Position numbers and translations under genes: made by a program
Shown here: positions 8,447 to 15,857 of the stretch, piece after piece
How positions within the stretch are numbered: the first letter of the stretch is position 1
Layout of the letters: each line of letters opens with the position of its first letter
Notes under the pieces: generated by a model
The model's input: the letters and a program-made list of their open reading frames with translations, nothing else
What the model was told of the DNA's origin: nothing
Databases searched by the model: none
DNA from: Clostridiales bacterium
Lineage (GTDB): Bacteria; Bacillota; Clostridia; Oscillospirales; Oscillospiraceae
Direction of reading: 5' to 3'
Length of the DNA stretch: 26,383 bases
Assembly: GCA_004555705.1 (NCBI GenBank)
Contig: SFHI01000008.1
Span: 1 to 26,383 of the forward strand

Positions 8447-8456
8447 CTGATACAAT
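8447..8456 (+). promoter_or_regulatory. Extended -10 promoter element before zinc-ribbon gene
   Basis: TGATACAAT at 8448-8456 is a TGnTACAAT extended -10 box, 34 bp before the ATG at 8490. No good -35 box is seen at 17 bp spacing, which extended -10 promoters can tolerate. Confidence 0.45.
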
Positions 8457-8489
8457 GGGCTCATCACACGACAGGAGGGGGAATTCAAC

Positions 8490-9110
8490 ATGATTTGTCC
8501 GCACTGCGGCAGGAAAACGGATACGGGAGAAATCTGCCGGTATTGCCGCCAGCCGACGGAATTCATTAGCCGCACCTGCAGCCGCCCCGGGAAAATCCCC
8601 GGGATCGGGGAGCGTCCGGTTTCCCGCCCCAGGAATCCCGCTTTCCAGCCCGGGCTTCTGGCCGCGCTCCTCATCGTCGCGGTGATAACCTGCGCCCTTG
8701 AAATATTCAGTGTCCTTCAGCTCAGACAGCTGCAGCCGGAGGAGGCCCGGAATGCTCCCGCCGCGCAGGCTCCGGAGTTTGCGGTGTCCTTTGACCGAAA
8801 CCTGACGGACGGACAGGGTGCCGATGTCCCGCCGATCTTTCTGGGGCAGCCGGTTCCCGCCCTGGCGGATACCGGAGATTGGCGATTCCTGGGCTGGAAT
8901 ACCGACCCGGCGGGAAAGGGTATGCGCGTCTGTCCGGGGGACCCCTTTGACCTTCCGCTGCGGGAACCGGTGACGCTTTATGCCCAGTGGGAACCGATGG
9001 CGATAGCGCCCACGGAAACGGAACCAGTCCCCCCGCAGACGAAAGACACCCTCACAGAGCCGGAGACCCCGTCCTCCCCGGACGCGGAAACAGAACCGGC
9101 ACAGGAATGA
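8490..9110 (+). CDS. Zinc-ribbon membrane protein with InlB B-repeat-like domain
   Basis: A 206-residue protein. An N-terminal zinc ribbon (CPHC at 3-6, CRYC at 16-19) is followed by a basic linker and one transmembrane helix (about 56-76, LLAALLIVAVITCALEIF). After the membrane comes a single InlB B-repeat/Flg_new-like unit (about 97-168), recognisable by WRFLGWNTDPAGKG and the closing VTLYAQWE. The tail is rich in Thr, Pro and Glu. The layout suggests a cytosolic ribbon and an extracellular repeat plus stalk. AGGAGGGG lies 9 nt before the ATG. It is the first of a run of plus-strand genes with zinc ribbons. Function unknown; a sensor or surface-binding role is a guess. Confidence 0.8.
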   Translation: MICPHCGRKTDTGEICRYCRQPTEFISRTCSRPGKIPGIGERPVSRPRNPAFQPGLLAALLIVAVITCALEIFSVLQLRQLQPEEARNAPAAQAPEFAVSFDRNLTDGQGADVPPIFLGQPVPALADTGDWRFLGWNTDPAGKGMRVCPGDPFDLPLREPVTLYAQWEPMAIAPTETEPVPPQTKDTLTEPETPSSPDAETEPAQE

Positions 9111-9160
9111 CAAAAGGGCAGCCCTCCCGGGCGCCCATATCATAAAGGAGGAAGAAAAAG

Positions 9161-10081
9161 ATGCCATCTATGACAAGCTACACGAGAGATTACGAAGCCT
9201 GGAAATGTCCACACTGTGAGAGTACCACCACCGGAACCCGCTGCCGCGTTTGCGGCCTGCCCAAACCGGAGCCCAGGACGCGCCGGAAAGCCGGGCTTGT
9301 GCCCGAGGACAAGATTCTCCATCAGGCCCACAAGGCCGCCGTGCTGCGGGTCGGGGAGACGATTCCCTTCTTCATCGCGGTCTGGCTGGTAAGCTGGGTT
9401 CTTTCCTTCCTGATTGGCTGGGTCTGCGGCCTCGCCTTCTCGCTGGCGGGTATCCTGATTGCGGAGGCTGTTTATCGCATCTTTCTGGGCAACCTTTTCG
9501 AGTATGGGGAAAATGTCGCCGGACTGCGCCTGTACCGGGATGAAGAACTCACCGTCGGCACCCTTTTTGAGGGTATGCATGACTACGGCAGGATCATGGC
9601 CGGTATGTTCTGGATCAAGCTGCGTATCGGCTTGTGGATGCTGGTGCCCGTGTTCGGCTATATCAAGCGGTACAGCTATATGCTGGCCCCCTATGTCCTT
9701 TATGACAATCCCAAAATGTCCGCGGAGGACGCCCTGAAAACCTCTGCGGAACTGACCCAGGGACACAAAATGGAGCTATTTGTCCGGGGATTGAAATTCC
9801 TCGGATGGGACGTTCTGAACCTTCTTTCCTTCAAGCTCGTGGGACTGATGTATTATTTCGCGCTTTACGATACGGTATGGGCAGGCTTCTACGATGAACT
9901 CGCGGGCGGCTCTTCGGAGGTTGATTTCATTTCCCACATCGATCGGAGACCCGAACCGAACCCCAACCCGAGACCCGAACCGAACCCCAACCCGAGACCC
10001 GAACCGAACCCCAACCCGAAAATCGCCCCGAATCGCACCCCCAATCCGAACAACGGTTTTGGTCCCCCTCCGGAGCTGTAA
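9161..10081 (+). CDS. Zinc-ribbon DUF975-type integral membrane protein
   Basis: A 306-residue protein. An N-terminal zinc ribbon (CPHC at 16-19, CRVC at 28-31) precedes a multi-pass membrane region (about 65-245). That region carries DUF975-type hallmarks: APYVLYDNPKMSAEDALKTS, then GHKMELFVRGLKFLGWD, and near its end FYDEL. The C-terminus is a proline-rich tail of three eight-residue repeats (RPEPNPNP) encoded by perfect or near-perfect 24-bp DNA repeats. The ATG at 9161 has AAAGGAGGAA about 7 nt upstream. It lies 50 bp after the previous gene, which also begins with a zinc ribbon, so the two are probably co-transcribed. DUF975 proteins have no established biochemical role. Confidence 0.82.
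   Translation: MPSMTSYTRDYEAWKCPHCESTTTGTRCRVCGLPKPEPRTRRKAGLVPEDKILHQAHKAAVLRVGETIPFFIAVWLVSWVLSFLIGWVCGLAFSLAGILIAEAVYRIFLGNLFEYGENVAGLRLYRDEELTVGTLFEGMHDYGRIMAGMFWIKLRIGLWMLVPVFGYIKRYSYMLAPYVLYDNPKMSAEDALKTSAELTQGHKMELFVRGLKFLGWDVLNLLSFKLVGLMYYFALYDTVWAGFYDELAGGSSEVDFISHIDRRPEPNPNPRPEPNPNPRPEPNPNPKIAPNRTPNPNNGFGPPPEL
9945..10016 (+). repeat. Three tandem 24-bp repeats encoding RPEPNPNP
   Basis: Three adjacent copies (9945-9968, 9969-9992, 9993-10016) differ by only one base at the first position. They keep the reading frame of the DUF975-type gene and give a Pro/Asn/Glu-rich tail. Such arrays change copy number by slippage, so tail length may vary between strains. Confidence 0.9.
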
Positions 10082-10125
10082 ACGCACGTCATCGGTGCGC
10101 AGCGCCGAAAAGGGGCCCCGGGAGG

Positions 10126-10237
10126 AACAGATTGCGAACCAGGCCGTGGCCCGATATGGCAATCCCAAACTTTACAGGCTGCCGAGGCAGACGATTCCCC
10201 CGCTTTTCTGAATTTTCGGAAAATCCGGGGGATTGTC
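10126..10237. repeat. Decayed ATTGCGAACCAG/TGGCAATCCC repeat
   Basis: ATTGCGAACCAG (from about 10131) followed by TGGCAATCCC, and later CGGGGGATTGTCAC, matches the module order of the intact repeat at 22057-22256, but with many changes. The arms CCCCCG and CGGGGG can still pair. The rest of the 276-bp gap between the flanking genes shows nothing else I can name. Confidence 0.45.
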
Positions 10238-10357
10238 ACAAAAGGCCTGCACACCGGCCCGCAACGGCAGAAAACCGAAAGGTGAAGCCCATCAAACAAC
10301 GGTCTATATAAATCGCAAAAGAGGATTCCAGGTTATACAGAAAGGAGAGACAAACCT

Positions 10358-11218
10358 ATGAAATGGAAGCTGTTTTTGATTTGCGCGCTGATTTGCTGTA
10401 TGCTTTGCGGGTGCGCCACTCCCAAAAAGACCGTTGCGCTGATAGACGCTATCGGGACGGTATCCCTCGAGAGCGAGGCACAGATCGTCGAAGCGGAAGA
10501 GGCCTACAACGCTCTTTCCGAGAAAAACAAGGAAGAAGTGACAAATTACGATGTGCTGGTCAGCGCCCGGGCGGAATATGACCTTCTGAAGGCCGTCGAT
10601 GACTATCTGACCTTCTACCAGGATCATCCGTATACCTATCAGGCGGAGGATTATGCTGCAGACCCGCTTGTGGATGCGGAACTGATCGCGGCCTACGAGC
10701 AGGCCCTGAGCGCCGCGCAGCAGGCCGGTGTCACAGTGGAAATGTGCCCGGAGCTGGAGTATGCCGAATTGGTCATCAGCCTGGGGGAGTACGAAAAATA
10801 CGAGCAGTTTGTCCATGCAGTCCTGAACAACAAGGAGATTTATCATGAAGCAATGAGCGTATTCTCCGGTGCGGTTCTGGATGCGCTGCTTTGGGATAAG
10901 ATTGATGAGGCAATTGAAGGCTTTGATGAATGTTCGCAGCTGACCCGCGGCGCCTTGAAAAACCTTGAGGCGTATGATCCGAATGCGGAAAATATGGAAG
11001 CAGTCATCGGAATGTTCCAGGAGCTTGCAGAACAGGCAGAGTATTACAAGCAGAAATTGTCCGACGCCAGTTATTCTTCCATGTATAACCTCTTTCAGGA
11101 TTCCAGCAAAATCCAGGAAAACCTGGGTATGTATTATTTCGCAATGGATTTTAACGCACAGTACGCCGGAACCGCGATTGGGAGAATCCTGGAACAGTTA
11201 GCGGAATTCTCCCGATAA
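10358..11218 (+). CDS. Putative lipoprotein of unknown function
   Basis: A 286-residue exported lipoprotein. It has a short basic start, a hydrophobic stretch and the lipobox L16-C-G-C19, so C19 is the probable lipidated residue. Residues 25-80 resemble a helical unit found in Firmicute surface proteins (pattern V..I..IG.V.LES...I..AE.AY..L....K..V.NY..L..A). The rest is predicted to be mostly helical and acidic, with no catalytic motif that I recognise. GAAAGGAG lies about 9 nt before the ATG. It sits between the DUF975-type gene and a zinc-ribbon gene in the same direction, consistent with a surface component of the island. Confidence 0.82.
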   Translation: MKWKLFLICALICCMLCGCATPKKTVALIDAIGTVSLESEAQIVEAEEAYNALSEKNKEEVTNYDVLVSARAEYDLLKAVDDYLTFYQDHPYTYQAEDYAADPLVDAELIAAYEQALSAAQQAGVTVEMCPELEYAELVISLGEYEKYEQFVHAVLNNKEIYHEAMSVFSGAVLDALLWDKIDEAIEGFDECSQLTRGALKNLEAYDPNAENMEAVIGMFQELAEQAEYYKQKLSDASYSSMYNLFQDSSKIQENLGMYYFAMDFNAQYAGTAIGRILEQLAEFSR

Positions 11219-11309
11219 AGGAAGAACGCACCGAGCTGCCCAATTTCTATGATATCCTCCACCATACAAGGGCCACCTGCAAAATATCCGTTGGAAAGGA
11301 GTTCTCCAA

Positions 11310-11798
11310 ATGGCAGTGTTACACGAGTGCAGCTGCTCCAACCCGTCTTGTTCCTGTGAATATCGCTTTACCTCCGGCGGAATCGGCTTTTCCAGACGAT
11401 CGTATTGGCAGTACCACGCGGAAATCACCCAAGCCATTGCCGCCGGGAAATATGGCCGGGAATTACAGCACAGGATGAAATCCCCGGACAGCGTGTACAT
11501 AACCGGATCAAATGAGTACGCCTATTGCCCGGGATGCGATGAAATCCATTTTGGCGGAAGAATCGCGGTATACATTCACAAAAAGGGAAAACGGGCGGAA
11601 CTGGAATACAATGACTGGTTTGATTCTTACCAACTGTCCGGCTTTAACAGCGAAGCGTCTTATGAAAGAGTGCTTCAAATACCCACCCCCTGCTGGAAAT
11701 GCGGGAGCGCGCTTACGTATTTTGACCGGTACGAAGATATGAAATGCCCCAAATGCGGGAGCAGCATGAAATACGGCAGCTCTCGCCGGCACCGGTGA
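11310..11798 (+). CDS. Cysteine-rich zinc-ribbon protein, unknown
   Basis: A 162-residue soluble protein of unrecognised family. Cysteines occur in three groups: CSCSNPSCSC at 7-16, CPGC at 74-77, and a closing zinc ribbon formed by CWKC (about 129-132) and CPKC (about 146-149). This suggests two or more structural zinc sites. A conserved-looking EYAYCPGCDEIHFGG segment precedes a basic beta-rich part. GGAAAGGAG lies 8 nt before the ATG. The gene is 91 bp after the lipoprotein gene and 62 bp before the FHA-like/SseB-like gene, so it is probably in the same transcript. DNA, RNA or protein binding are all possible. Confidence 0.78.
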   Translation: MAVLHECSCSNPSCSCEYRFTSGGIGFSRRSYWQYHAEITQAIAAGKYGRELQHRMKSPDSVYITGSNEYAYCPGCDEIHFGGRIAVYIHKKGKRAELEYNDWFDSYQLSGFNSEASYERVLQIPTPCWKCGSALTYFDRYEDMKCPKCGSSMKYGSSRRHR

Positions 11799-11860
11799 AG
11801 CAGACCGTACTCAGCGCCCATCCGCCCCGGCGGGCAGCACATCCCACGAGGAGGGACAAT

Positions 11861-12835
11861 ATGAAATGGAATTTCTTTAACAAGAATCAGGAAAACGAGC
11901 AGAGCAAAAAGACTGACCCGTCCGCACCCGCGCCGGAACGCTTTCCCCTGGCGGAGCCCATGCCCTTTGAGGCGGATGCGGATACGAAAGCGGAAAGGAA
12001 TGTATTTCTGTTTGTGCATCAGGATATGCAGCTGCGTTCCTTTGATCAGGACAGGATCTATATCGGCAAAGCCGGAGAAGAGGTTTTCTACAGCAGAACG
12101 ATGCTTGCGGGAACCATCCTCATGCTGTGCTTTGACAATGCCAACGCCCGTTGGTATGTTGTTAGCCTGGAAGGAGCCTATAACGTATGGCTCAACGGGG
12201 TCCGCCTGCGTCCCAGGAACCGTTACATCATTCCCTGCTTCAATACCATTGAAGTACGGGGCATCACAAAATTCGCGGTGGAGTATCTTCCTCAAACCCG
12301 GCAGCAACCCATGGACGCCGCGTGGTTCGCGCAGCAGCAAATGGAGGAGGCCCTTACGCAATATGCCCGAACCGGCGATCAGAAGAGCGCACGACTGATT
12401 GGCTACCTGCTGACCACCGTGCCCATGTACTCCTGGGTCGGGATTCACTACGAAGAGGGTGGAAAGAATAGCAGGGTGTATATTCCCCCCATTCCCTCCC
12501 GGAGAAAGGCTTCGGACCGCTTTGACTGTGACTATTTGAATTCGATTCAGTACCGTGAAGACCTGGGACTCCAGCTGCCGCTGTTCACCTCGGAGGAAGA
12601 GGCCTGCAAGGGTGGAACCAATCTGAGTGCTTTCCTCTACGACTATCCCCTTCCCATGTTCAACCTGATCATGCAGACAGGGCGGGATGTGGTCATCAAT
12701 CCCTTCTCCGACCACTCTCTGGTGGTTTCCGGGCGCATTCTCCAAAATATATGGGATACGATTCAGGCGCTGAATTATCTGGATAACTGTCCCGACCCCT
12801 GCTGGGTTCGCCGCACCATCATGCCCCAGGGCTGA
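11861..12835 (+). CDS. FHA-like plus SseB-like domain protein
   Basis: A 324-residue soluble protein. Residues ~48-145 look like a divergent FHA (phosphothreonine-binding) domain: RIYIGKAGEE where IGR is usual, SRTMLAG where SRxHA is usual, then WYVVSLEGAYNVWLNGVRL and a final FAVEYL strand. The GR-to-GK change and the lost His suggest weak or altered phosphopeptide binding. Residues ~155-305 resemble an SseB N-terminal domain, with PLFTSEEEA near 240 and DVVINPFSDHSLVV near 276-289. The ATG at 11861 is preferred to an upstream in-frame ATG at 11744, which lies inside the previous gene; GAGGAGGG is 6 nt upstream. An FHA reader beside a kinase/phosphatase operon is a plausible functional link. 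Confidence 0.7.
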   Translation: MKWNFFNKNQENEQSKKTDPSAPAPERFPLAEPMPFEADADTKAERNVFLFVHQDMQLRSFDQDRIYIGKAGEEVFYSRTMLAGTILMLCFDNANARWYVVSLEGAYNVWLNGVRLRPRNRYIIPCFNTIEVRGITKFAVEYLPQTRQQPMDAAWFAQQQMEEALTQYARTGDQKSARLIGYLLTTVPMYSWVGIHYEEGGKNSRVYIPPIPSRRKASDRFDCDYLNSIQYREDLGLQLPLFTSEEEACKGGTNLSAFLYDYPLPMFNLIMQTGRDVVINPFSDHSLVVSGRILQNIWDTIQALNYLDNCPDPCWVRRTIMPQG

Positions 12836-12899
12836 TCCATGCAGCTGTTTTCAGAATTGTTCATACTGGGACATTGCCCCGCAGAAAGGAGTTACGCAG

Positions 12900-13295
12900 A
12901 TGCTGCATCTTGAAGAAATGAGTGCCTTTGAGAACGGCGAAGTCTTGAAACGCTATCGGATTTCTGAGCCGTACACAGTGATTGATTGCCTGAAAGCCAT
13001 GATCCGCAATCCGGATGTTGCGCTGGACCGTGGGGAACGGGAAGGGGATCACGATGTCGGCTTCGACAGCGATGCAGATCACGACTACTACTCCAGTGTT
13101 CAGGAATTTCTCGCCAGCGTGGATTATGAGCTTTTTAAACCCAGGTTCCAAGTTTACAACTCATACTACTTTTTTCATGGAACCTATCAGGGGAAAAAAA
13201 TCTTTTTGTCATTCAGCTACAGCAACGGGATAACCCTTAGCTGCAGCGATTGTCAAATCGATTTATGCGCCATAATCGATGAATCCTCGTGCTGA
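12900..13295 (+). CDS. Small acidic protein of unknown function
   Basis: A 131-residue protein without a recognised family, signal peptide or membrane segment. The middle (about 45-65) is very acidic and rich in Asp and His (EREGDHDVGFDSDADHDY), which could bind metal. A beta-rich C-terminal half follows (YYFFHGTYQGKKIFLSFSY), with four cysteines near the end. GAAAGGAG lies 9 nt before the ATG and the gene follows the FHA-like gene by 64 bp. The good ribosome binding site and operon spacing support a real gene. It closes the plus-strand island before an insertion-sequence remnant. Confidence 0.7.
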   Translation: MLHLEEMSAFENGEVLKRYRISEPYTVIDCLKAMIRNPDVALDRGEREGDHDVGFDSDADHDYYSSVQEFLASVDYELFKPRFQVYNSYYFFHGTYQGKKIFLSFSYSNGITLSCSDCQIDLCAIIDESSC

Positions 13296-13411
13296 CAAAT
13301 CAGCCAGCTTCCAAAAAGTGCTTTTGTGGGACATTCCGGATCGCCAGGAACAACTGATTGTCATATTTTGTAAAATCCACCGAATTCCCTCTATCATTTC
13401 TTCGAAAATTG

Positions 13412-13420
13412 TGCTATAAT
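13412..13420 (+). promoter_or_regulatory. Extended -10 promoter before transposase remnant
   Basis: TGCTATAAT at 13412-13420 is a perfect extended -10 box in an AT-rich stretch, 31 bp before the transposase ATG. The -35 region is weak. It may still fire although the gene is truncated. Confidence 0.5.
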
Positions 13421-13451
13421 GTCGGTATTTCTAAGGAATGGCGGTGGAAGG

Positions 13452-13961
13452 ATGAAGCAGCAGACCATCAGTGATTTTGAATACAGCCTCCGCAAGCGGA
13501 AAACCCGGCGGGAACAGTTTCTCGACACCATGGAGGAGCTGATCCCCTGGGAGGAATGGGTGGATGCCATCCGCCCCCACTACCCCAAGGGCGGCCGGGG
13601 CCGTCCGCCCATGGCACCGGAGAAAATGCTCCGGATGTACCTGCTGCAGACCTGGTTCCGCCTGTCTGACGCCGCCACGGAGGACGCCATCTATGACAGC
13701 TACTGTATGCGCAAATTCACCGGCATTGATTTTCTCACCGAAACCGTGCCGGACCGGACCACCCTGCGGAAATTCCGGCACCTGCTGCAGCGCAGCTCCC
13801 TGGACAAGGCCTTCTCCGACGCGGTGAGCCGCGCCCTGAAGGAAGGGGGCTACACCCTAAAACGGGGCAGCTTTACGGATGCCTCCCTGTCCCACACCCG
13901 CTCCAAAACCGCCTCCCTCTCCGGAAAGAAAGCCCGCCTCCCGGACCCCTCCGGCAAATAG
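13452..13961 (+). pseudogene. Truncated IS5-family transposase
   Basis: 169 codons corresponding to the N-terminal half of an IS5-type DDE transposase; intact members are about 300-480 residues. The N-terminal DUF772-like region is clear (RGRPPMAPEKMLRMYLLQTWFRLSD split over residues ~53-77, then DRTTLRKFRHLL). The reading continues to KRGSFTDASLSHTRSKT, which holds the first catalytic Asp (TDAS). The protein then ends at PSGK with no second Asp or final Glu, so it cannot be active. No matching downstream half and no clear terminal inverted repeats were found. A terminator follows directly. This is a decayed insertion sequence beside the signalling island, a sign of past mobility at this boundary. 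Confidence 0.8.
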
Positions 13962-13984
13962 CCTGCCTCTTTGCTCAAAAATAT

Positions 13985-14022
13985 CCCCCCGATGATTCCG
14001 CCTGAATCATCGGGGGATTTTT
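13985..14022 (+). terminator. Rho-independent terminator after transposase remnant
   Basis: The arms CCCCCGATGATTC and GAATCATCGGGGG pair perfectly around a short loop (CGCCT), followed by ATTTTTC. It ends transcription from the 13412-13420 promoter or the preceding island. Confidence 0.85.
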
Positions 14023-14055
14023 CATTGTTCTTGCCCGCCCGAGGCGGCAAACTGA

Positions 14056-14190
14056 TGAATTGTTGTTTACGCACGGCTACAATTGACAGTGGACAGTGGA
14101 AAGTGGACAGTTGTGGTATCCCCTTCGGGGATAAAATTGAAATAATGATATCGCATCATGTGGCATTTCATCAAGAAATGCAACGATATC
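14056..14190. repeat. Compound repeat: shared end, 7-bp tandem units, nested hairpins
   Basis: GAATTGTTGTTTAC (14058 onward) is the shared repeat terminus. It is followed by four 7-bp units of the ACAGTGG type (about 14089-14116), a TATCCCC-TTC-GGGGATA hairpin (14117-14132) and a nested hairpin. In the latter, GATATCG (14147-14153) pairs with CGATATC (14184-14190) around an inner GCATTTC/GAAATGC stem. No coding sequence is visible. With the next repeat it fills the 548-bp gap between the transposase remnant and the MATE gene. Confidence 0.6.
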
Positions 14191-14300
14191 CAAATTTATT
14201 GTGCCTCAATGAAAAAGTTTGTGTGTTTGAGCACCCCGTTCCCTTATCTGTATTCCCCCCCGGGCGCAGGATGCACAAACACCGAAGTTGTTTGATGGGG

Positions 14301-14429
14301 CCATCTGTAGGGGGCGGTTATGACCGCCCCGCCCGGGTTTCGGCTGCAACACGGCAGGTTTTTCTGAAAATCGTTACATCTCTATCCCATAACCTTTGCG
14401 GTGTGGTCATGACCGCACCCTACAGATGG
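14301..14429. mobile_element. MITE-like element with CCATCTGTAGGG ends
   Basis: The left end CCATCTGTAGGGGGCGGTTATG recurs inverted at the right end (CATGACCGCACCCTACAGATGG) with few mismatches over about 25 bp. Between them is a ~80-bp core without a gene. Total 129 bp. It belongs to the GTAGGG-GCGGT-ATGACC palindrome type, different from the GGCTATTAGCC type elsewhere in the window. Confidence 0.7.
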
Positions 14430-14509
14430 CGCGTTATTTCCTTCAGATTTACAGTAAAAATCAGATCACACAATTTTTTTCATTGACCCTTTTTTCATTA
14501 AACCCTTTT

Positions 14510-15853
14510 TTATGTTTTCTCCTCCCGCTTCCTCTTCCGCTGCATCCAGGCAAAAACCACCAGACAGATGACCACGGAAACCCCGGAGCCGGTGGTGGTA
14601 GCCAATCCCATGGGCAGCAGGGTGTCCGGAAATGCTTTGGACGCAAGATATGCCAGGGGAATCCGGGCGCAGACAATGGACACGCTGTTGTGCAGGAACG
14701 AGAACCCCGACAGTCCGTAGGCGCAGAAATACCCGCTGAAGCAGAAGTGGATGCCCGCCAGAACGCAGTCCCAGACATAGCCCCGCATATACTCTCCGCC
14801 CAGCCGGATCACCTCCGCGTCCTGGGCAAAGAGCCCCACAAACTGCTCCGCCGCCAGGAGCATCACGCCCGCCCAGATCAGGCCAAAGCCCACGCACAGC
14901 GCGATGGCATAGCACAGGGTCTTTTTCGCCCGATCATGCCGCCCCGCGCCGATATTCTGGGCGCACAGGGCGGAAACCGAGGAGAGCATGCTGGACGGCA
15001 CCAGGAACAGAAATCCGATGATCTTTTCCACAATGCCCACAGCGGCCGCATCGTTCAGGCCCCGCAGGTTGGCAATGACGGTGATCACCAGGAACGCGAT
15101 CTGAATAAACCCGTCCTGGAGGGCCACCGGAACCCCCACCCGCAGGAGGGAGCCCATCATGCCCTTTTCCGGCCGGAAATCCGCCCTGCACAGGGTGATT
15201 CCCGTCTGCTTTCTGCGGATCACCGCAAAGGAGACCAGCACACTGATGGTCTGGGCCAAGGTGGTGCCCAGCGCCGCCCCGGCGGGCCCCATTCCCAGGG
15301 CACCGATGAAGAGGTAATCCAGGGCAATGTTGGCCACGCAGGCCACCGCCACAAAATACATGGGGCTCTTGGAGTCCCCCATCCCCCGGAAAACGGAGCT
15401 GATGATGTTGTAGGCCGTGATGAAGGGAATTCCCAGGAAGCAGACCGTAAGGTAGCTGACCGCGCCCGCAGCAGCCTCCTCCGGGGTGGACATCACAGCC
15501 ACAATGGGCTTCACCAGAATAAGCAGCAACGCAGTTGCCGCGAGGGATACCCCCAAAAACAATGTCACGGTGTTTCCCACCGCCCGGGAGGCTTCCTCCA
15601 GCTTCCCGCCGCCCACGGCCTGGCCGATGCGCACAGTGGAGCCCATGGCCAAGCCCACGATCATCACCGTCAGCATATGCATCACCTGGCTGCCGATGGA
15701 CACGGCGGTGGTGCTCTCCACGCCGCAGAACTGTCCGATGATGTACAGGTCCGCCATACCGTAGAGGGTTTGCAGAAAATAGGAAAGCAGAAAGGGCAGC
15801 GAGAAGCCCAGCAGCGTGCGGAACACGCCGCTCTTTGTCAGGTTTTTTTCCAT
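14510..15853 (-). CDS. MATE-family multidrug/solute exporter
   Basis: A 447-residue MATE transporter, the usual length for the family, with about twelve hydrophobic segments in two similar halves. Typical features are MADLYIIGQFCG near residues 32-43, the SSVFRGMGDSKSP loop near the middle, and GVPVALQDGF at the start of the second half. The family exports drugs or metabolites against Na+ or H+; the substrate cannot be told. The ATG at 15853 starts 4 nt after the stop of the PNPOx-family gene and has no good ribosome binding site of its own, so translation is probably coupled. Upstream in-frame starts lie inside the previous gene and were rejected. Confidence 0.92.
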   Translation of the reverse strand: MEKNLTKSGVFRTLLGFSLPFLLSYFLQTLYGMADLYIIGQFCGVESTTAVSIGSQVMHMLTVMIVGLAMGSTVRIGQAVGGGKLEEASRAVGNTVTLFLGVSLAATALLLILVKPIVAVMSTPEEAAAGAVSYLTVCFLGIPFITAYNIISSVFRGMGDSKSPMYFVAVACVANIALDYLFIGALGMGPAGAALGTTLAQTISVLVSFAVIRRKQTGITLCRADFRPEKGMMGSLLRVGVPVALQDGFIQIAFLVITVIANLRGLNDAAAVGIVEKIIGFLFLVPSSMLSSVSALCAQNIGAGRHDRAKKTLCYAIALCVGFGLIWAGVMLLAAEQFVGLFAQDAEVIRLGGEYMRGYVWDCVLAGIHFCFSGYFCAYGLSGFSFLHNSVSIVCARIPLAYLASKAFPDTLLPMGLATTTGSGVSVVICLVVFAWMQRKRKREEKT

Positions 15854-15857
15854 AAAC

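Noticed and set aside
11744..12835. Longer start for the FHA-like gene at 11744
   Set aside because: The extra 39 codons overlap the preceding zinc-ribbon gene and are not preceded by a ribosome binding site, whereas 11861 is.
4296..12835. Kinase, phosphatase, FHA-like and SseB-like genes taken as a secretion-system locus
   Set aside because: No structural secretion genes (sheath, baseplate, ATPase or needle) occur in the window, so the resemblance stops at regulatory domains.
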